Assembly: GCA_017452215.1 (NCBI GenBank) | Contig: JAFTMU010000350.1 | Span: 1-7,740 of the forward strand | Source of the DNA: Clostridia bacterium | Lineage (GTDB): Bacteria > Bacillota > Clostridia > Oscillospirales > CAG-272 | Length of the DNA stretch: 7,740 nt | Direction: 5' to 3' | In this document: in pieces, positions 1 through 7,555 of the stretch | Numbering within the stretch: the first letter of the stretch is position 1 | Layout of the letters: the number at the start of each line of letters is the position of its first letter | Made by a program: the position numbers and the translations under genes | The notes under the pieces: model-generated | What the model saw: only the letters and a program-made list of their open reading frames with translations | Database searches by the model: none | What the model was told of the DNA's origin: nothing

Positions 1-730
1 CGCTCCCGAGGCAGCAGCCGCTCCCGCACCCGTCGCCGCATACGAGGACGTGAAGCTCCCCAACATCAGAAAGGTCATTGCAAAATCCATGCATGCTTCT
101 CTTTCCAATATGGCGCAGCTTACCCTCAACTCCTCCTTTGACGCTACCAAGCTTCTCTCTATCCGTGCGTCTCTCAAGGCAGGCGCTGAAAAGATGGGAC
201 TTGCAAACATCACCCTCAACGATATGGTGCTCTTTGCGGTCTCCCGTGTGATCCTCAATCACAAGGATCTCAACGCCCACTATCTCGATGATATCATGAG
301 ATACTTCAACAACGTCAACCTGGGTATCGCCGTAGACACCGACAGAGGCCTGATGGTTCCCACGGTGTTCGCTGCCGAGAAGCTCTCTCTCAACGAGCTC
401 TCCAAGGCTGCCAAGGCGGTCATCACCCAGGCACAGAGCGGTACCATCAATCCCGATCTCCTCAAGGGCGCTTCCTTTACCGTGACCAATCTCGGTTCCC
501 TCGGTATTGAGAGCTTCACCCCTGTGATCAATCCTCCCCAGACCGGTATTCTCGGTGTGGACTGCATCACCAAGAGAATCAAAGAGGTGAACGGCGAGGA
601 CGTTACTTACCCCGCAATGGGACTCTCCCTCACCTTCGACCACAGAGCTCTCGACGGCGCTCCCGCCGCAAAGTTCCTCAAGGAGCTTTGCTTCGCATTG
701 GAGAACTTCGATCTGCTCCTGACCAAATGA
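1..730 (+). CDS. Dihydrolipoamide acyltransferase, E2 of a 2-oxo acid dehydrogenase complex (3' part)
   Basis: The gene is cut by the left edge; the frame is open from position 2 and gives 242 visible residues. The first 16 or so are an Ala/Pro-rich linker of the kind that joins lipoyl or subunit-binding domains to the catalytic core; those domains must lie upstream. The rest is the trimeric chloramphenicol-acetyltransferase-like core that moves the acyl group from lipoyl-lysine to CoA in the cytoplasm. Visible landmarks are KLPNIRKVIAKSM at its start, FTVTNLGSLGIESFTPVINPP, and the active-site signature DHRALDG, with catalytic His encoded at 641-643 and Asp at 653-655. An internal GTG at 50 is not the start, because the linker continues in frame upstream. 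The E3 gene follows after 15 bases. Substrate (acetyl, branched-chain acyl, acetoin-derived) cannot be told from the core alone; pyruvate is the default guess. Confidence 0.95.
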   Translation, partial: APEAAAAPAPVAAYEDVKLPNIRKVIAKSMHASLSNMAQLTLNSSFDATKLLSIRASLKAGAEKMGLANITLNDMVLFAVSRVILNHKDLNAHYLDDIMRYFNNVNLGIAVDTDRGLMVPTVFAAEKLSLNELSKAAKAVITQAQSGTINPDLLKGASFTVTNLGSLGIESFTPVINPPQTGILGVDCITKRIKEVNGEDVTYPAMGLSLTFDHRALDGAPAAKFLKELCFALENFDLLLTK

Positions 731-745
731 TCGGAGGATAAGAGA

Positions 746-2104
746 ATGTACGATCTGATCATTCTGGGCGGCGGCCCCGCAGGCTACAACGCCGCTGAAA
801 GAGCCGCTCACGCAGGGCTGAAAACCCTTGTTATCGAAGAAAGAGCACTTGGCGGTGTTTGCCTCAACGAGGGCTGCATTCCCACCAAGACCCTGCTCTA
901 CTCCGCAAAGATCTATGACTACTCCAAGCACGGCGCCGATTACGGCGTGAGCTTCGGCTCTGCCGCCATCGACCACGGCTTTGTGGTGGAAAGAAAGAAT
1001 AAGGTCGTCAAGCAGCTGGTTTCCGGCATTGGCGCAAAAATGAAGAAGGCAGGAGCTGAGGTAGTCAAGGCTACCGCCTGCATTCAGGGAAGAAGCGCCG
1101 ACGGCTTTGTTGTCAGCGCTGACGGCAAGGAGTACACCGGCAAGCAGCTCATGATCTGCACCGGCTCCTCCCCCGCTCTTCCTCCCATTGACGGACTCGC
1201 CGATTCCCTCAAGAACGGCTTTGCCCTGACCAACCGTGAGGTGCTTGACCTGAAGGAGCTTCCCAAGACCATTGTGATCGTGGGCGGCGGTGTCATCGGT
1301 CTGGAAATGGCATCCTACTTCAACTCCGTGGGCTCCAAGGTCTACGTGGTGGAGATGATGGACCACATCGCAGGCGCTACCGACCGTGAGATCGCCAACA
1401 TGCTGCAAAAGGAATACGCCGCACGTGGCGTGGAGTTCATTCTGCAAGCAAAGGTGACCTCCATCAAGGACAAGGCTGTGACCTATGAAAAGGACGGCAA
1501 GACCGTCACACTTCCCGCCGATTACGCTCTGGTCTCCATCGGACGCCGTCCCAGAACCCAGGGCATCGGCTGTGAAAACATCGGCCTGAAGCTGGAAAGA
1601 GGCGCCATCGTTACTAACGAGTATGGCAAGACCAACGTGCCCGGTGTTTGGGCAGCAGGCGACGTCAACGGCAAATCCATGCTGGCGCATACCGCATACC
1701 GTGAGGGTGAGGTCTGCATTAACAACATCCTTGGCAAGAAGGATCGCATCAATTACAACTCCATTCCCGCCGTGATCTACACCAATCCCGAGGTTGCCTC
1801 GGTGGGTGAGACCACGGAATCCGTAAAGGAAAAGGGGCTTGACGCATCGGTACAGACCGTGACGCTGAAATACAGCGGCAGATACGTTGCCGAGAACGAG
1901 CACGGAAACGGCGTGGTCAAGATCATTACCGACAACAAGCATCACAATATCATCGGTCTTCACATGATCGGCTCCTACGCTTCGGAGATCATCTACGGCG
2001 CTGCCATGATGGTGGAAACCGAAATGCGTGTTGCCGACGTGCAAAAGCTGGTATTCCCCCACCCCACCGTTTGCGAGGTCATTCGTGAGGGAATGTTTCT
2101 CTGA
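746..2104 (+). CDS. lpdA: Dihydrolipoamide dehydrogenase (E3)
   Basis: This FAD-dependent flavoprotein reoxidises dihydrolipoyl-E2 and passes electrons to NAD+, closing the cycle of the 2-oxo acid dehydrogenase complex. It has 452 residues, close to the usual length of about 450-475. Domains in order are: the FAD-binding Rossmann motif GGGPAG at 8-13; the redox-active disulfide in GGVCLNEGCIPTK (Cys39 and Cys44); the NAD-binding motif GGGVIG at 180-185; the second FAD motif AAGDVNG at 303-309; and the C-terminal dimerisation domain with catalytic His439 and Glu444 in HPTVCE. No N-terminal lipoyl domain is fused to it, unlike some Gram-positive E3 proteins. The ATG is preceded by GGAGG at 733-737, 8 bases upstream. 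It lies between E2 and E1, which supports a complex-dedicated E3 rather than glutathione or mercuric reductase, whose C-terminal signatures differ. Confidence 0.97.
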   Translation: MYDLIILGGGPAGYNAAERAAHAGLKTLVIEERALGGVCLNEGCIPTKTLLYSAKIYDYSKHGADYGVSFGSAAIDHGFVVERKNKVVKQLVSGIGAKMKKAGAEVVKATACIQGRSADGFVVSADGKEYTGKQLMICTGSSPALPPIDGLADSLKNGFALTNREVLDLKELPKTIVIVGGGVIGLEMASYFNSVGSKVYVVEMMDHIAGATDREIANMLQKEYAARGVEFILQAKVTSIKDKAVTYEKDGKTVTLPADYALVSIGRRPRTQGIGCENIGLKLERGAIVTNEYGKTNVPGVWAAGDVNGKSMLAHTAYREGEVCINNILGKKDRINYNSIPAVIYTNPEVASVGETTESVKEKGLDASVQTVTLKYSGRYVAENEHGNGVVKIITDNKHHNIIGLHMIGSYASEIIYGAAMMVETEMRVADVQKLVFPHPTVCEVIREGMFL

Positions 2105-2140
2105 TCTATCAAACCGTATTACATAAAGGAGATTTAGAAA

Positions 2141-4615
2141 ATGCCAAAGAGTCAATTTATCGACCCCAAAGCGGTCAGAAAATCGGGCGTCATTCATTTT
2201 GAGGACATTCCCGTAAACACCTATGCGGCTACCATCGCAGAGGAAAAGAAGCTCTACACCAAGGAGGACTTCCTCCGCATCTACCGTGACATGGCCATCA
2301 TCCGTGAGTTTGAGACCATGCTCAACGACGTAAAGACCAAGAGCAACTACAACGGCGTGGAGTACAACAACCCCGGCCCCGCTCACCTTTCCATCGGTCA
2401 GGAGGCATCTGCTGTCGGTCAGGCTTACGTATTGGACATTGACGACTACATCTTCGGCTCTCACCGCAGCCACGGCGAGATCCTCGCAAAGGGTCTTTCC
2501 GCTATTTACAAGCTGGACGAGAAAGAGCTTTACGACATTATGAAGGAGTTCTTCGGCGGCGAGATCCTGAAGGTCGTTGAGGGCAAAGAGGAAAACAAGG
2601 GCGACATCAAGGACCTTGCTATCGACTTCCTCCTCTACGGCGCTCTTGCCGAGATCTTTGCAAGAACCACCGGCTTTAACCGTGGTCTGGGCGGATCCAT
2701 GCACGCATTCTTCCGTCCCTTCGGTATCTTCCCCAACAACGCTATCGTCGGTGGCTCCGCTACCATCGCCTTCGGTGCAGCCCTGTACAAGAGAGTCAAC
2801 CGCAAAAAGGGCATCGTAGTTGCCAACTGTGGTGACGGCGCACTGGCAAGAGGTCCCGTTTGGGAGGCATTCAACATGGCTTCCATGGACCAGATCAAGA
2901 AGCTCTGGGATCCCGAGCTGGGCGGCGGTATTCCGATCCTGTTCAACGTATTCAACAACTTCTACGGTATGGGCGGTCAGACCTACGGCGAGACCATGGG
3001 CTATGAGTTCCCTGCAAGAATCGGCGCAGGCGTTACCCCCAACCAGATGCTGGCAGAGCGTGTGGACGGCTACAATCCCTTGGCTGTCATCGACGCTTAC
3101 CGCCGCAAGAAAGAGGCACTCTTGAAGGGCGAGGGTCCCGCTATGCTGGACATCGTCACCTACCGTATCTCCGGTCACTCTCCCTCCGACGCTTCCACCT
3201 ACCGTACTCCCGAGGAGATCGAGGCTTGGAAGAACGAGGACGTTCTCGTTGCATTCGAGAACAGAATGATCTCCGGCAAGATCGCAACCGCTGACGATTG
3301 CGCTAAGATCCGTGAGAGCATTACCGCTCGTATCACCAAGATCATGAAGCTTGCCATTGACGACGAGGTATCTCCTCGCATGGATATGGTCAAGAATCCC
3401 AACCTGATCGCCGACATCATGTTCTCCAACCAGAAGGTGGAGAAGATGGAGGACCGTGATCCCGACGTGCTTGCCGCTATGGAGGAATCCCCCAGAGTCA
3501 AGGCACTCAAGACCAAGATCCGCTACGCTTACGACGAGAACGGCAAGCCTGTTTCCAAGAACAAGGTATTCGGACTTCGTGACGGTATCTTCGAGGCGAT
3601 CATTCACCGCTACTACACCGATCCCACCCTTATCGCTTACGGTGAGGACAACCGTGATTGGGGCGGCGCATTCGCAGTTTACAGAGGTCTGACCGAGGTC
3701 ATTCCTTATCACCGTCTGTTCAACTCCCCCATTGCAGAATCTGCAATCGTGGGCTCCTCCGTAGGCTACGCAATGGCAGGCGGCCGTGCTATCGTGGAAT
3801 TGATGTACGCCGACTTCATCGGCTGCGCAGGCGACGAGATCTTCAACCAGCTCTCCAAGTGGCAATCCATGAGCGCAGGCATTCTCAAGATGCCCGTGGT
3901 GCTCCGTGTTTCCGTGGGCTCCAAGTACGGCGCTCAGCACTCCCAGGATTGGACGGCGCTCTGCGCTCACATTCCCGGTCTGAAGGTGGTATTCCCCTCC
4001 ACTCCTTACGATGCAAAGGGCTTGATGAACTCCGCATTGGCAGGAACCGACCCTGTTATCTTCTTTGAAAGCCAGAGAATTTACGACATTGGCGAGCAGT
4101 TCCACAAGGAAGGCGTACCGGAAGGCTACTACGAAATTCCCTTCGGCGAGCCCGACATCAAGCGTGAGGGTAAGGACGTTACCATTCTCACCGTTGGTGC
4201 AGTGCTTTACAGAGCCTTGGAGGCCGCTAAGATCCTGGAGGAGAAGTACGGCATCTCCGCTGAGGTCATCGACACCCGCTCCATCGTTCCCTTCAACTAT
4301 GAGAAGGTCATCGAGTCGGTCAAGAAGACCGGTAAGATCCTCTTAGTTGGCGATGCGTGCGAGAGAAACTCCGTGATGAGAGACATGGCGTCCAACATCA
4401 CCGAGCTTTGCTTCGATTATCTGGACGGTCCCGCAGTGGTCGTCGGCTCCCGCAACTGGATCACTCCTGCATTCGAGCTGGAAAAGAGCTTCTTCCCGCA
4501 AGCTGATTGGATCATTGATGCGCTCCACGAAAAGATCATGCCCATCCCGGGCTACGTTCCCACCAACAACTTTACCGATATCGAAAAGATCGAACGGGCA
4601 AAGAAGGGTCTGTAA
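2141..4615 (+). CDS. Fused alpha-beta E1 of a thiamine-diphosphate 2-oxo acid dehydrogenase
   Basis: E1 decarboxylates the 2-oxo acid on thiamine diphosphate and reductively acylates the lipoyl group of E2. Here both subunits form one 824-residue chain. The alpha half (about 40-420) shows HLSIGQEA at 82-89, SHRSHG at 107-112, GLGGSMH at 182-188, the diphosphate/Mg motif GDG at 231-233 with its paired NN at 272-273, and [12 protein letters not shown] at 345-356. A charged linker covers about 420-475. The beta half shows YGED at 500-503, FNSPIAE ending in the expected cofactor-contacting Glu533, HSQDW at 600-604 and [18 protein letters not shown] at 612-629. Extra stretches near 63-80, 116-168 and 250-262 enlarge the alpha half relative to ordinary E1 alpha. 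AAAGGAGA at 2125-2132 supports the ATG. The E2 and E3 neighbours confirm the role. Substrate specificity is unresolved; pyruvate is most likely. Confidence 0.93.
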   Translation: MPKSQFIDPKAVRKSGVIHFEDIPVNTYAATIAEEKKLYTKEDFLRIYRDMAIIREFETMLNDVKTKSNYNGVEYNNPGPAHLSIGQEASAVGQAYVLDIDDYIFGSHRSHGEILAKGLSAIYKLDEKELYDIMKEFFGGEILKVVEGKEENKGDIKDLAIDFLLYGALAEIFARTTGFNRGLGGSMHAFFRPFGIFPNNAIVGGSATIAFGAALYKRVNRKKGIVVANCGDGALARGPVWEAFNMASMDQIKKLWDPELGGGIPILFNVFNNFYGMGGQTYGETMGYEFPARIGAGVTPNQMLAERVDGYNPLAVIDAYRRKKEALLKGEGPAMLDIVTYRISGHSPSDASTYRTPEEIEAWKNEDVLVAFENRMISGKIATADDCAKIRESITARITKIMKLAIDDEVSPRMDMVKNPNLIADIMFSNQKVEKMEDRDPDVLAAMEESPRVKALKTKIRYAYDENGKPVSKNKVFGLRDGIFEAIIHRYYTDPTLIAYGEDNRDWGGAFAVYRGLTEVIPYHRLFNSPIAESAIVGSSVGYAMAGGRAIVELMYADFIGCAGDEIFNQLSKWQSMSAGILKMPVVLRVSVGSKYGAQHSQDWTALCAHIPGLKVVFPSTPYDAKGLMNSALAGTDPVIFFESQRIYDIGEQFHKEGVPEGYYEIPFGEPDIKREGKDVTILTVGAVLYRALEAAKILEEKYGISAEVIDTRSIVPFNYEKVIESVKKTGKILLVGDACERNSVMRDMASNITELCFDYLDGPAVVVGSRNWITPAFELEKSFFPQADWIIDALHEKIMPIPGYVPTNNFTDIEKIERAKKGL

Positions 4616-4630
4616 TATCTGATTGCAGAC

Positions 4631-4663
4631 AGGGGCTGTCTCACGCTCGTGAGACAGCCCCTT
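4631..4663 (+). terminator. Hairpin after E1, weak terminator or attenuator
   Basis: A perfect 14-bp stem (4631-4644 with 4649-4662) closes a 4-base GCTC loop. What follows is only moderately T-rich (TTGCTGTTCACTTTT) and lacks an uninterrupted U tract, so termination is probably partial, or the hairpin protects the 3' end of the E1 message. It starts 15 bases after the E1 stop and ends 25 bases before the lipoate ligase ATG. Its stem core GGGGCTGTCTC is seen again near 7558 and, slightly altered, at 7391. Confidence 0.75.
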
Positions 4664-4678
4664 GCTGTTCACTTTTAT

Positions 4679-4683
4679 GGAGG
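4679..4683 (+). promoter_or_regulatory. Shine-Dalgarno site fixing the lipoate ligase start
   Basis: GGAGG lies 4 bases before the ATG at 4688. The longer open frame could begin at a GTG at 4649, but that codon sits in the right arm of the hairpin and has no ribosome binding site, and its 13 extra residues do not resemble the family. The spacing is slightly short, so initiation may be moderate. Confidence 0.75.
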
Positions 4684-4687
4684 TTCT

Positions 4688-5662
4688 ATGAGGATTTTGA
4701 TGCTTACAACAACAGATCCGCATCTCAACCTGGCAATCGAGGAATTTCTCTTTCGCCACGTGGAGGAGGATCTCTTTCTCCTGTGGCAGAATGCCCCCAC
4801 CGTGGTGATCGGAAAAAATCAAAATGCCTATGCGGAGATCGATCTTCCTCTTGCCAAAGAGCAGAACATCCGCATTGCCCGACGGATCACGGGAGGCGGC
4901 GCTGTCTATCACGATCTCGGAAATCTCAACTACACCTTTATCTCGGGGGCACGGGAGAGCGGCGGTCTTGATTTTGCTCATTTTTGCGCTCCCGTAATAA
5001 AGGCTATGGAAAAAATGGGGGTTTCTCTCACCCTTTCGGGGCGGAACGATCTGCTTCTTGACCAAAAAAAGGTCTCGGGAAACGCTCAATACACGGCAAA
5101 TGGAAGGACCCTACACCACGGAACGCTTCTCTTTGACAGTGATCTTGGCGTCCTGCGCCGCATCCTTCGCACCGACAAGGACAAGATCCGTCCCCGTGCC
5201 GTTGCTTCGGCACGCTCGGGAGTCACCAATCTCAAGCCCTTTCTGCCCGAGATCTCCTCGGCGTGGGAGCTTGCAGAGCGGATCGCCGATTGCGTGGTAG
5301 AGGAATACGGTGCAACGCCGCTTGCCGTGCCCGAGAATGCAGAGATCGAGTGCCTCTGCCAACGGAACGCCTCGGCGGAATGGCTCTTTCCCCAAAAGGA
5401 CTACCTGACGGAATACACCGTGGTTCAAAAGCGGCGATACGACTTTGGCACGGTGGAGATCTCCTTGCAAATGCAGGGAGAGACGGTCAGGACTGCAAGG
5501 ATACAGGGCGATTTCTTTGGAAACCGTCCCATTGAGGAATTGGAAACTCTCCTTTGTAATCAACCCCTCTCCGCTCTTGCCAACACCCTCTCCTCCTTCC
5601 CCGTCTCGCAATTTATTTGCGGAATGACCGTGGAAGAGCTTTACGATCTGCTATCCCATTGA
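4688..5662 (+). CDS. lplA: Lipoate-protein ligase
   Basis: The enzyme activates lipoate with ATP to lipoyl-AMP and transfers it to the lysine of lipoyl domains, here presumably those of the neighbouring E2. From the chosen ATG it has 324 residues, near the size of two-domain LplA enzymes (about 330-340). The catalytic domain shows NLAIEEFLF at 14-22, RRITGGGAVYHD at 65-76, the conserved Lys128 in KKVSGNA, HHGTLL at 143-148 and the SGVTNL segment ending near 182. The small C-terminal accessory domain is present (about 245-324), with YDFGTVEIS and an ARIQGDFF segment. Having both domains in one chain argues for full ATP-dependent activity rather than a transfer-only LipM/LipL protein. No lipA or lipB is in view, so lipoate salvage is plausible but unproven. 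Transcription probably reads through the hairpin after E1. Confidence 0.93.
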   Translation: MRILMLTTTDPHLNLAIEEFLFRHVEEDLFLLWQNAPTVVIGKNQNAYAEIDLPLAKEQNIRIARRITGGGAVYHDLGNLNYTFISGARESGGLDFAHFCAPVIKAMEKMGVSLTLSGRNDLLLDQKKVSGNAQYTANGRTLHHGTLLFDSDLGVLRRILRTDKDKIRPRAVASARSGVTNLKPFLPEISSAWELAERIADCVVEEYGATPLAVPENAEIECLCQRNASAEWLFPQKDYLTEYTVVQKRRYDFGTVEISLQMQGETVRTARIQGDFFGNRPIEELETLLCNQPLSALANTLSSFPVSQFICGMTVEELYDLLSH

Positions 5663-5704
5663 CATGGGTGCAAAATTCGTCGAACATAAAAAACGGGGAA
5701 AGGA

Positions 5705-5733
5705 TTGACAAAACCGCCCGTTTGTGCTACAAT
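5705..5733 (+). promoter_or_regulatory. Strong sigma-A-type promoter of the lipoprotein gene
   Basis: TTGACA (5705-5710, perfect -35) and TACAAT (5728-5733, one mismatch) are separated by exactly 17 bases. TG at 5725-5726 adds an extended -10 element. Transcription should start near 5740, giving a leader of about 40 bases. That leader contains a small hairpin (AGGAT at 5740-5744 with ATCCT at 5750-5754) and an SD-like GCGAGGT at 5766-5772, 8 bases before the ATG. An inverted repeat AAACGGG/CCCGTTT (5691-5697 and 5717-5723) brackets the -35 box and could be an operator. Confidence 0.88.
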
Positions 5734-5780
5734 AAAAACAGGATCTGATATCCTAAACTAAAAAAGCGAGGTAAAATGAC

Positions 5781-7307
5781 ATGAAAAAGATCTTATCGTT
5801 ACTGTTGGCTTTGACCATGCTTCTCACGCTCGGTCTGACCTCCTGCTCTTCTCCTGCGGGCGAGGGCGGCGGTGAGCAAGGCGCCGGCATCAAGTTGGAG
5901 GACGCTGTCAGCAAGCCCAACACGGTTTTAAATCAAGCACTGCTCAACACGGGCAACGAGTTCTTTACTGACGAGACCGGTGTTGATGCCGTTGCCAGCG
6001 AGGCAATGAAGGGTGGCTCCGTAAGCATCTCCTTCTCCGGCAAGACCGTTCTGGAGGGCTCCGGCATCTCCAAGATCACCGAAACGATCTACGCAAACTC
6101 TACCGCTAAAAAGTACGTTGCCGACACCAAGATCGAGATGGAAAAGGATGCTGCCCTGGACGATCTGGCGCTCCGCCTCTTTATCGATAAGGACGGCATT
6201 GCTCTGCAAAGCGAAAACGAGGAAATGCTGGGTATCAACGGTACATACAAGCTGAATCTTGAAAGTTTTATCAACGGCTTTAAGCAAAGCCCCATCAAGG
6301 ATATGGCAGGTCTTGACGACGCTATGGCACAGGAGACCGTTGACACTCTCAAGGAAATAAAGGCGTTTTACGATCTTCTGTTTACAGCCCCCGACACCTA
6401 CGAGGCCGAGGCAGAGGGCAACGATGTTCTCAAAGCGCTGATCAAGACCGAGACGAAGGAAGAAAACGGCTCCATCGTGATCACCCTGACCATCAACAAC
6501 CAGACCCTGGAGGCATACTACGAGAAGCTTGCCGATTCCGAGCAGGCAGCCGAAGTCTACGACAAGATAATGGCGCTCTATGCTACTCTGGGTGCTTTTG
6601 AGGGATACGTTGGCGATATGCCCAGCTACGAGGAGTCCCACGATTTCATGATCAATCAGATGAACGCTATGACCATCAACTTGACCGCAAAGTTCTCCAT
6701 CAATGCGGCAAAGGGCACGCTGACCGCTTTTGATCTTTCCGGAACCATAGCACCCAAGGAAGGCGGGGAGTCTGTCAATATGTCCCTCTCCTTTAAGGCA
6801 ACCGATTCCGCTATCACCGTAGAGGCAAAGGCTTCGGCAGACGAGGAAAGCTTTGACATCAAGTTCTCCGTGAACAAGGCGGTCAAGGACAGCACCACCA
6901 CCTATACTCTTGCTCTTGACCTCACCCAGGGCGGAGAGAAGATCACTCCCTTCAAAATCAAGTATGCTTACACCAAGTCCAGCGGTGCGCTCGCTCTGAC
7001 CTTGGACGCCTACAATGCAGACATCGATGAGACCGCATCCATGACTCTCAAGGGCACGGTTACTGCCAATAAAGACAACGCCGCTATCGAATTCACCTCC
7101 GTGACCGCCGAGGACGTGACCGTGAACTTCAATCTCACCGTTGCTTTCAAGAAGAACGCAACCATGCCCACCGTTCCCGCCAATGCAAAGGATCTTTCCA
7201 AGATGTCCAAGGCAGAGTGGGAGGCTCTTGGCGAGTCCATCGGCAACAGCATGCTGGGTCAGATGATGTTTGCACAATCCGCACCCGACGACTACTACGG
7301 CTATTGA
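5781..7307 (+). CDS. Secreted lipoprotein of unknown function
   Basis: I do not recognise a named family. The 508-residue product starts with a lipoprotein signal peptide: MKK, a leucine-rich hydrophobic core, and the lipobox LTSC with Cys22 as the predicted lipidated residue. Cys22 is the only cysteine in the protein. A Gly/Ser-rich tether (about 23-36) follows, as expected for a protein held on the outer face of the membrane. Residues about 75-300 mix short beta-like stretches with helices. Residues about 297-460 are strongly alternating polar/hydrophobic, suggesting many antiparallel strands (for example YTLALDLT, FKIKYAYT, LALTLDAY). The C-terminus has VPANAKDLSKMSKAEWEAL from about 465, then ends in an acidic, Tyr-rich DDYYGY. 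The overall pattern recalls LolA/LppX-like beta-sheet lipoproteins, but that is only a guess. It has its own promoter and terminator, so it is a single-gene unit. Confidence 0.85.
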   Translation: MKKILSLLLALTMLLTLGLTSCSSPAGEGGGEQGAGIKLEDAVSKPNTVLNQALLNTGNEFFTDETGVDAVASEAMKGGSVSISFSGKTVLEGSGISKITETIYANSTAKKYVADTKIEMEKDAALDDLALRLFIDKDGIALQSENEEMLGINGTYKLNLESFINGFKQSPIKDMAGLDDAMAQETVDTLKEIKAFYDLLFTAPDTYEAEAEGNDVLKALIKTETKEENGSIVITLTINNQTLEAYYEKLADSEQAAEVYDKIMALYATLGAFEGYVGDMPSYEESHDFMINQMNAMTINLTAKFSINAAKGTLTAFDLSGTIAPKEGGESVNMSLSFKATDSAITVEAKASADEESFDIKFSVNKAVKDSTTTYTLALDLTQGGEKITPFKIKYAYTKSSGALALTLDAYNADIDETASMTLKGTVTANKDNAAIEFTSVTAEDVTVNFNLTVAFKKNATMPTVPANAKDLSKMSKAEWEALGESIGNSMLGQMMFAQSAPDDYYGY

Positions 7308-7324
7308 TCTGCAAATATCACGCA

Positions 7325-7369
7325 AATAACAAATTTGGGGCGATACTAAGCATCGCCCCTTACGTTATT
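7325..7369 (+). terminator. Hairpin ending the lipoprotein transcript
   Basis: GGGGCGAT (7337-7344) pairs with ATCGCCCC (7352-7359) across a 7-base loop. An outer stem AATAAC (7325-7330) with GTTATT (7364-7369) extends it across an internal loop. It begins 17 bases after the lipoprotein stop. The run after the inner stem (TTACGTTATT) is only moderately T-rich. Confidence 0.65.
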
Positions 7370-7390
7370 GTGGGTAAAAAAGATAAAAGA

Positions 7391-7429
7391 GGGGGTGTCT
7401 CAAATGCGTTTCGCATTTGGTCGACCCCC
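7391..7429 (+). terminator. Imperfect hairpin with GGGGG/CCCCC base
   Basis: CAAATGCG (7401-7408) pairs with CGCATTTG (7412-7419) over a TTT loop, and GGGGGT (7391-7396) pairs with ACCCCC (7424-7429). Between the two stems is an internal loop where the right arm reads GTCG instead of the expected GAGAC-like complement. No T tract follows directly. It looks like a degenerate member of the GGGG-TGTCTC hairpin family; terminator function is uncertain. Confidence 0.5.
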
Positions 7430-7443
7430 CCCTGGATTTTGCT

Positions 7444-7466
7444 TTGCGGCTTGACGCCGCAATTTT
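7444..7466 (+). terminator. Short GC-rich hairpin followed by TTTT
   Basis: TTGCGGC (7444-7450) pairs with GCCGCAA (7456-7462) over a TTGAC loop and is followed by TTTT. The form is right for a short intrinsic terminator on the + strand, but no + strand gene remains to be terminated here apart from read-through of the lipoprotein message. Confidence 0.45.
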
Positions 7467-7525
7467 CGTCCGTAATTTGACCGTATTTGATCGTTCTTGC
7501 AAACGAAAAACGCAAATTCCCAGCA

Positions 7526-7552
7526 CAAAAAAGCCTACCATCGGCTTTTTTG
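7526..7552. terminator. Bidirectional intrinsic terminator
   Basis: AAAAAAGCC (7527-7535) pairs with GGCTTTTTT (7543-7551) around a 7-base loop, with an outer C-G pair. A6 on one side and T6 on the other give a usable U tract on both strands, so it can serve the converging GAPDH gene on the minus strand as well as read-through from the lipoprotein gene. Confidence 0.75.
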
Positions 7553-7555
7553 CGC

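Noticed and set aside
3658..4346. Out-of-frame + strand open frames inside the beta half of E1
   Set aside because: The products are Arg/Ser-rich shadows, while the E1 frame is continuous and shows conserved motifs throughout. There is no sign of a frameshift.
4649..4687. GTG start adding 13 residues to lipoate ligase
   Set aside because: It sits inside the hairpin arm, has no ribosome binding site and encodes residues foreign to the family. GGAGG precedes the ATG at 4688.
4343..5089. A 248-codon minus-strand open frame across the end of E1 and the start of lplA
   Set aside because: It runs antisense through two well-supported genes and across the hairpin, and its product has no family features.
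5740..5780. Riboswitch in the leader of the lipoprotein gene
   Set aside because: The leader is only about 40 bases with one 5-bp hairpin, too small for a known riboswitch aptamer plus expression platform.
5928..7325. A 465-codon open frame on the minus strand opposite the lipoprotein gene
   Set aside because: It lies almost wholly antisense to a gene with promoter, ribosome binding site and signal peptide. Its translation is low-complexity Val/Gly/Leu/His-rich with no recognisable domain, which is typical of a mirror frame produced by the sense codon usage.
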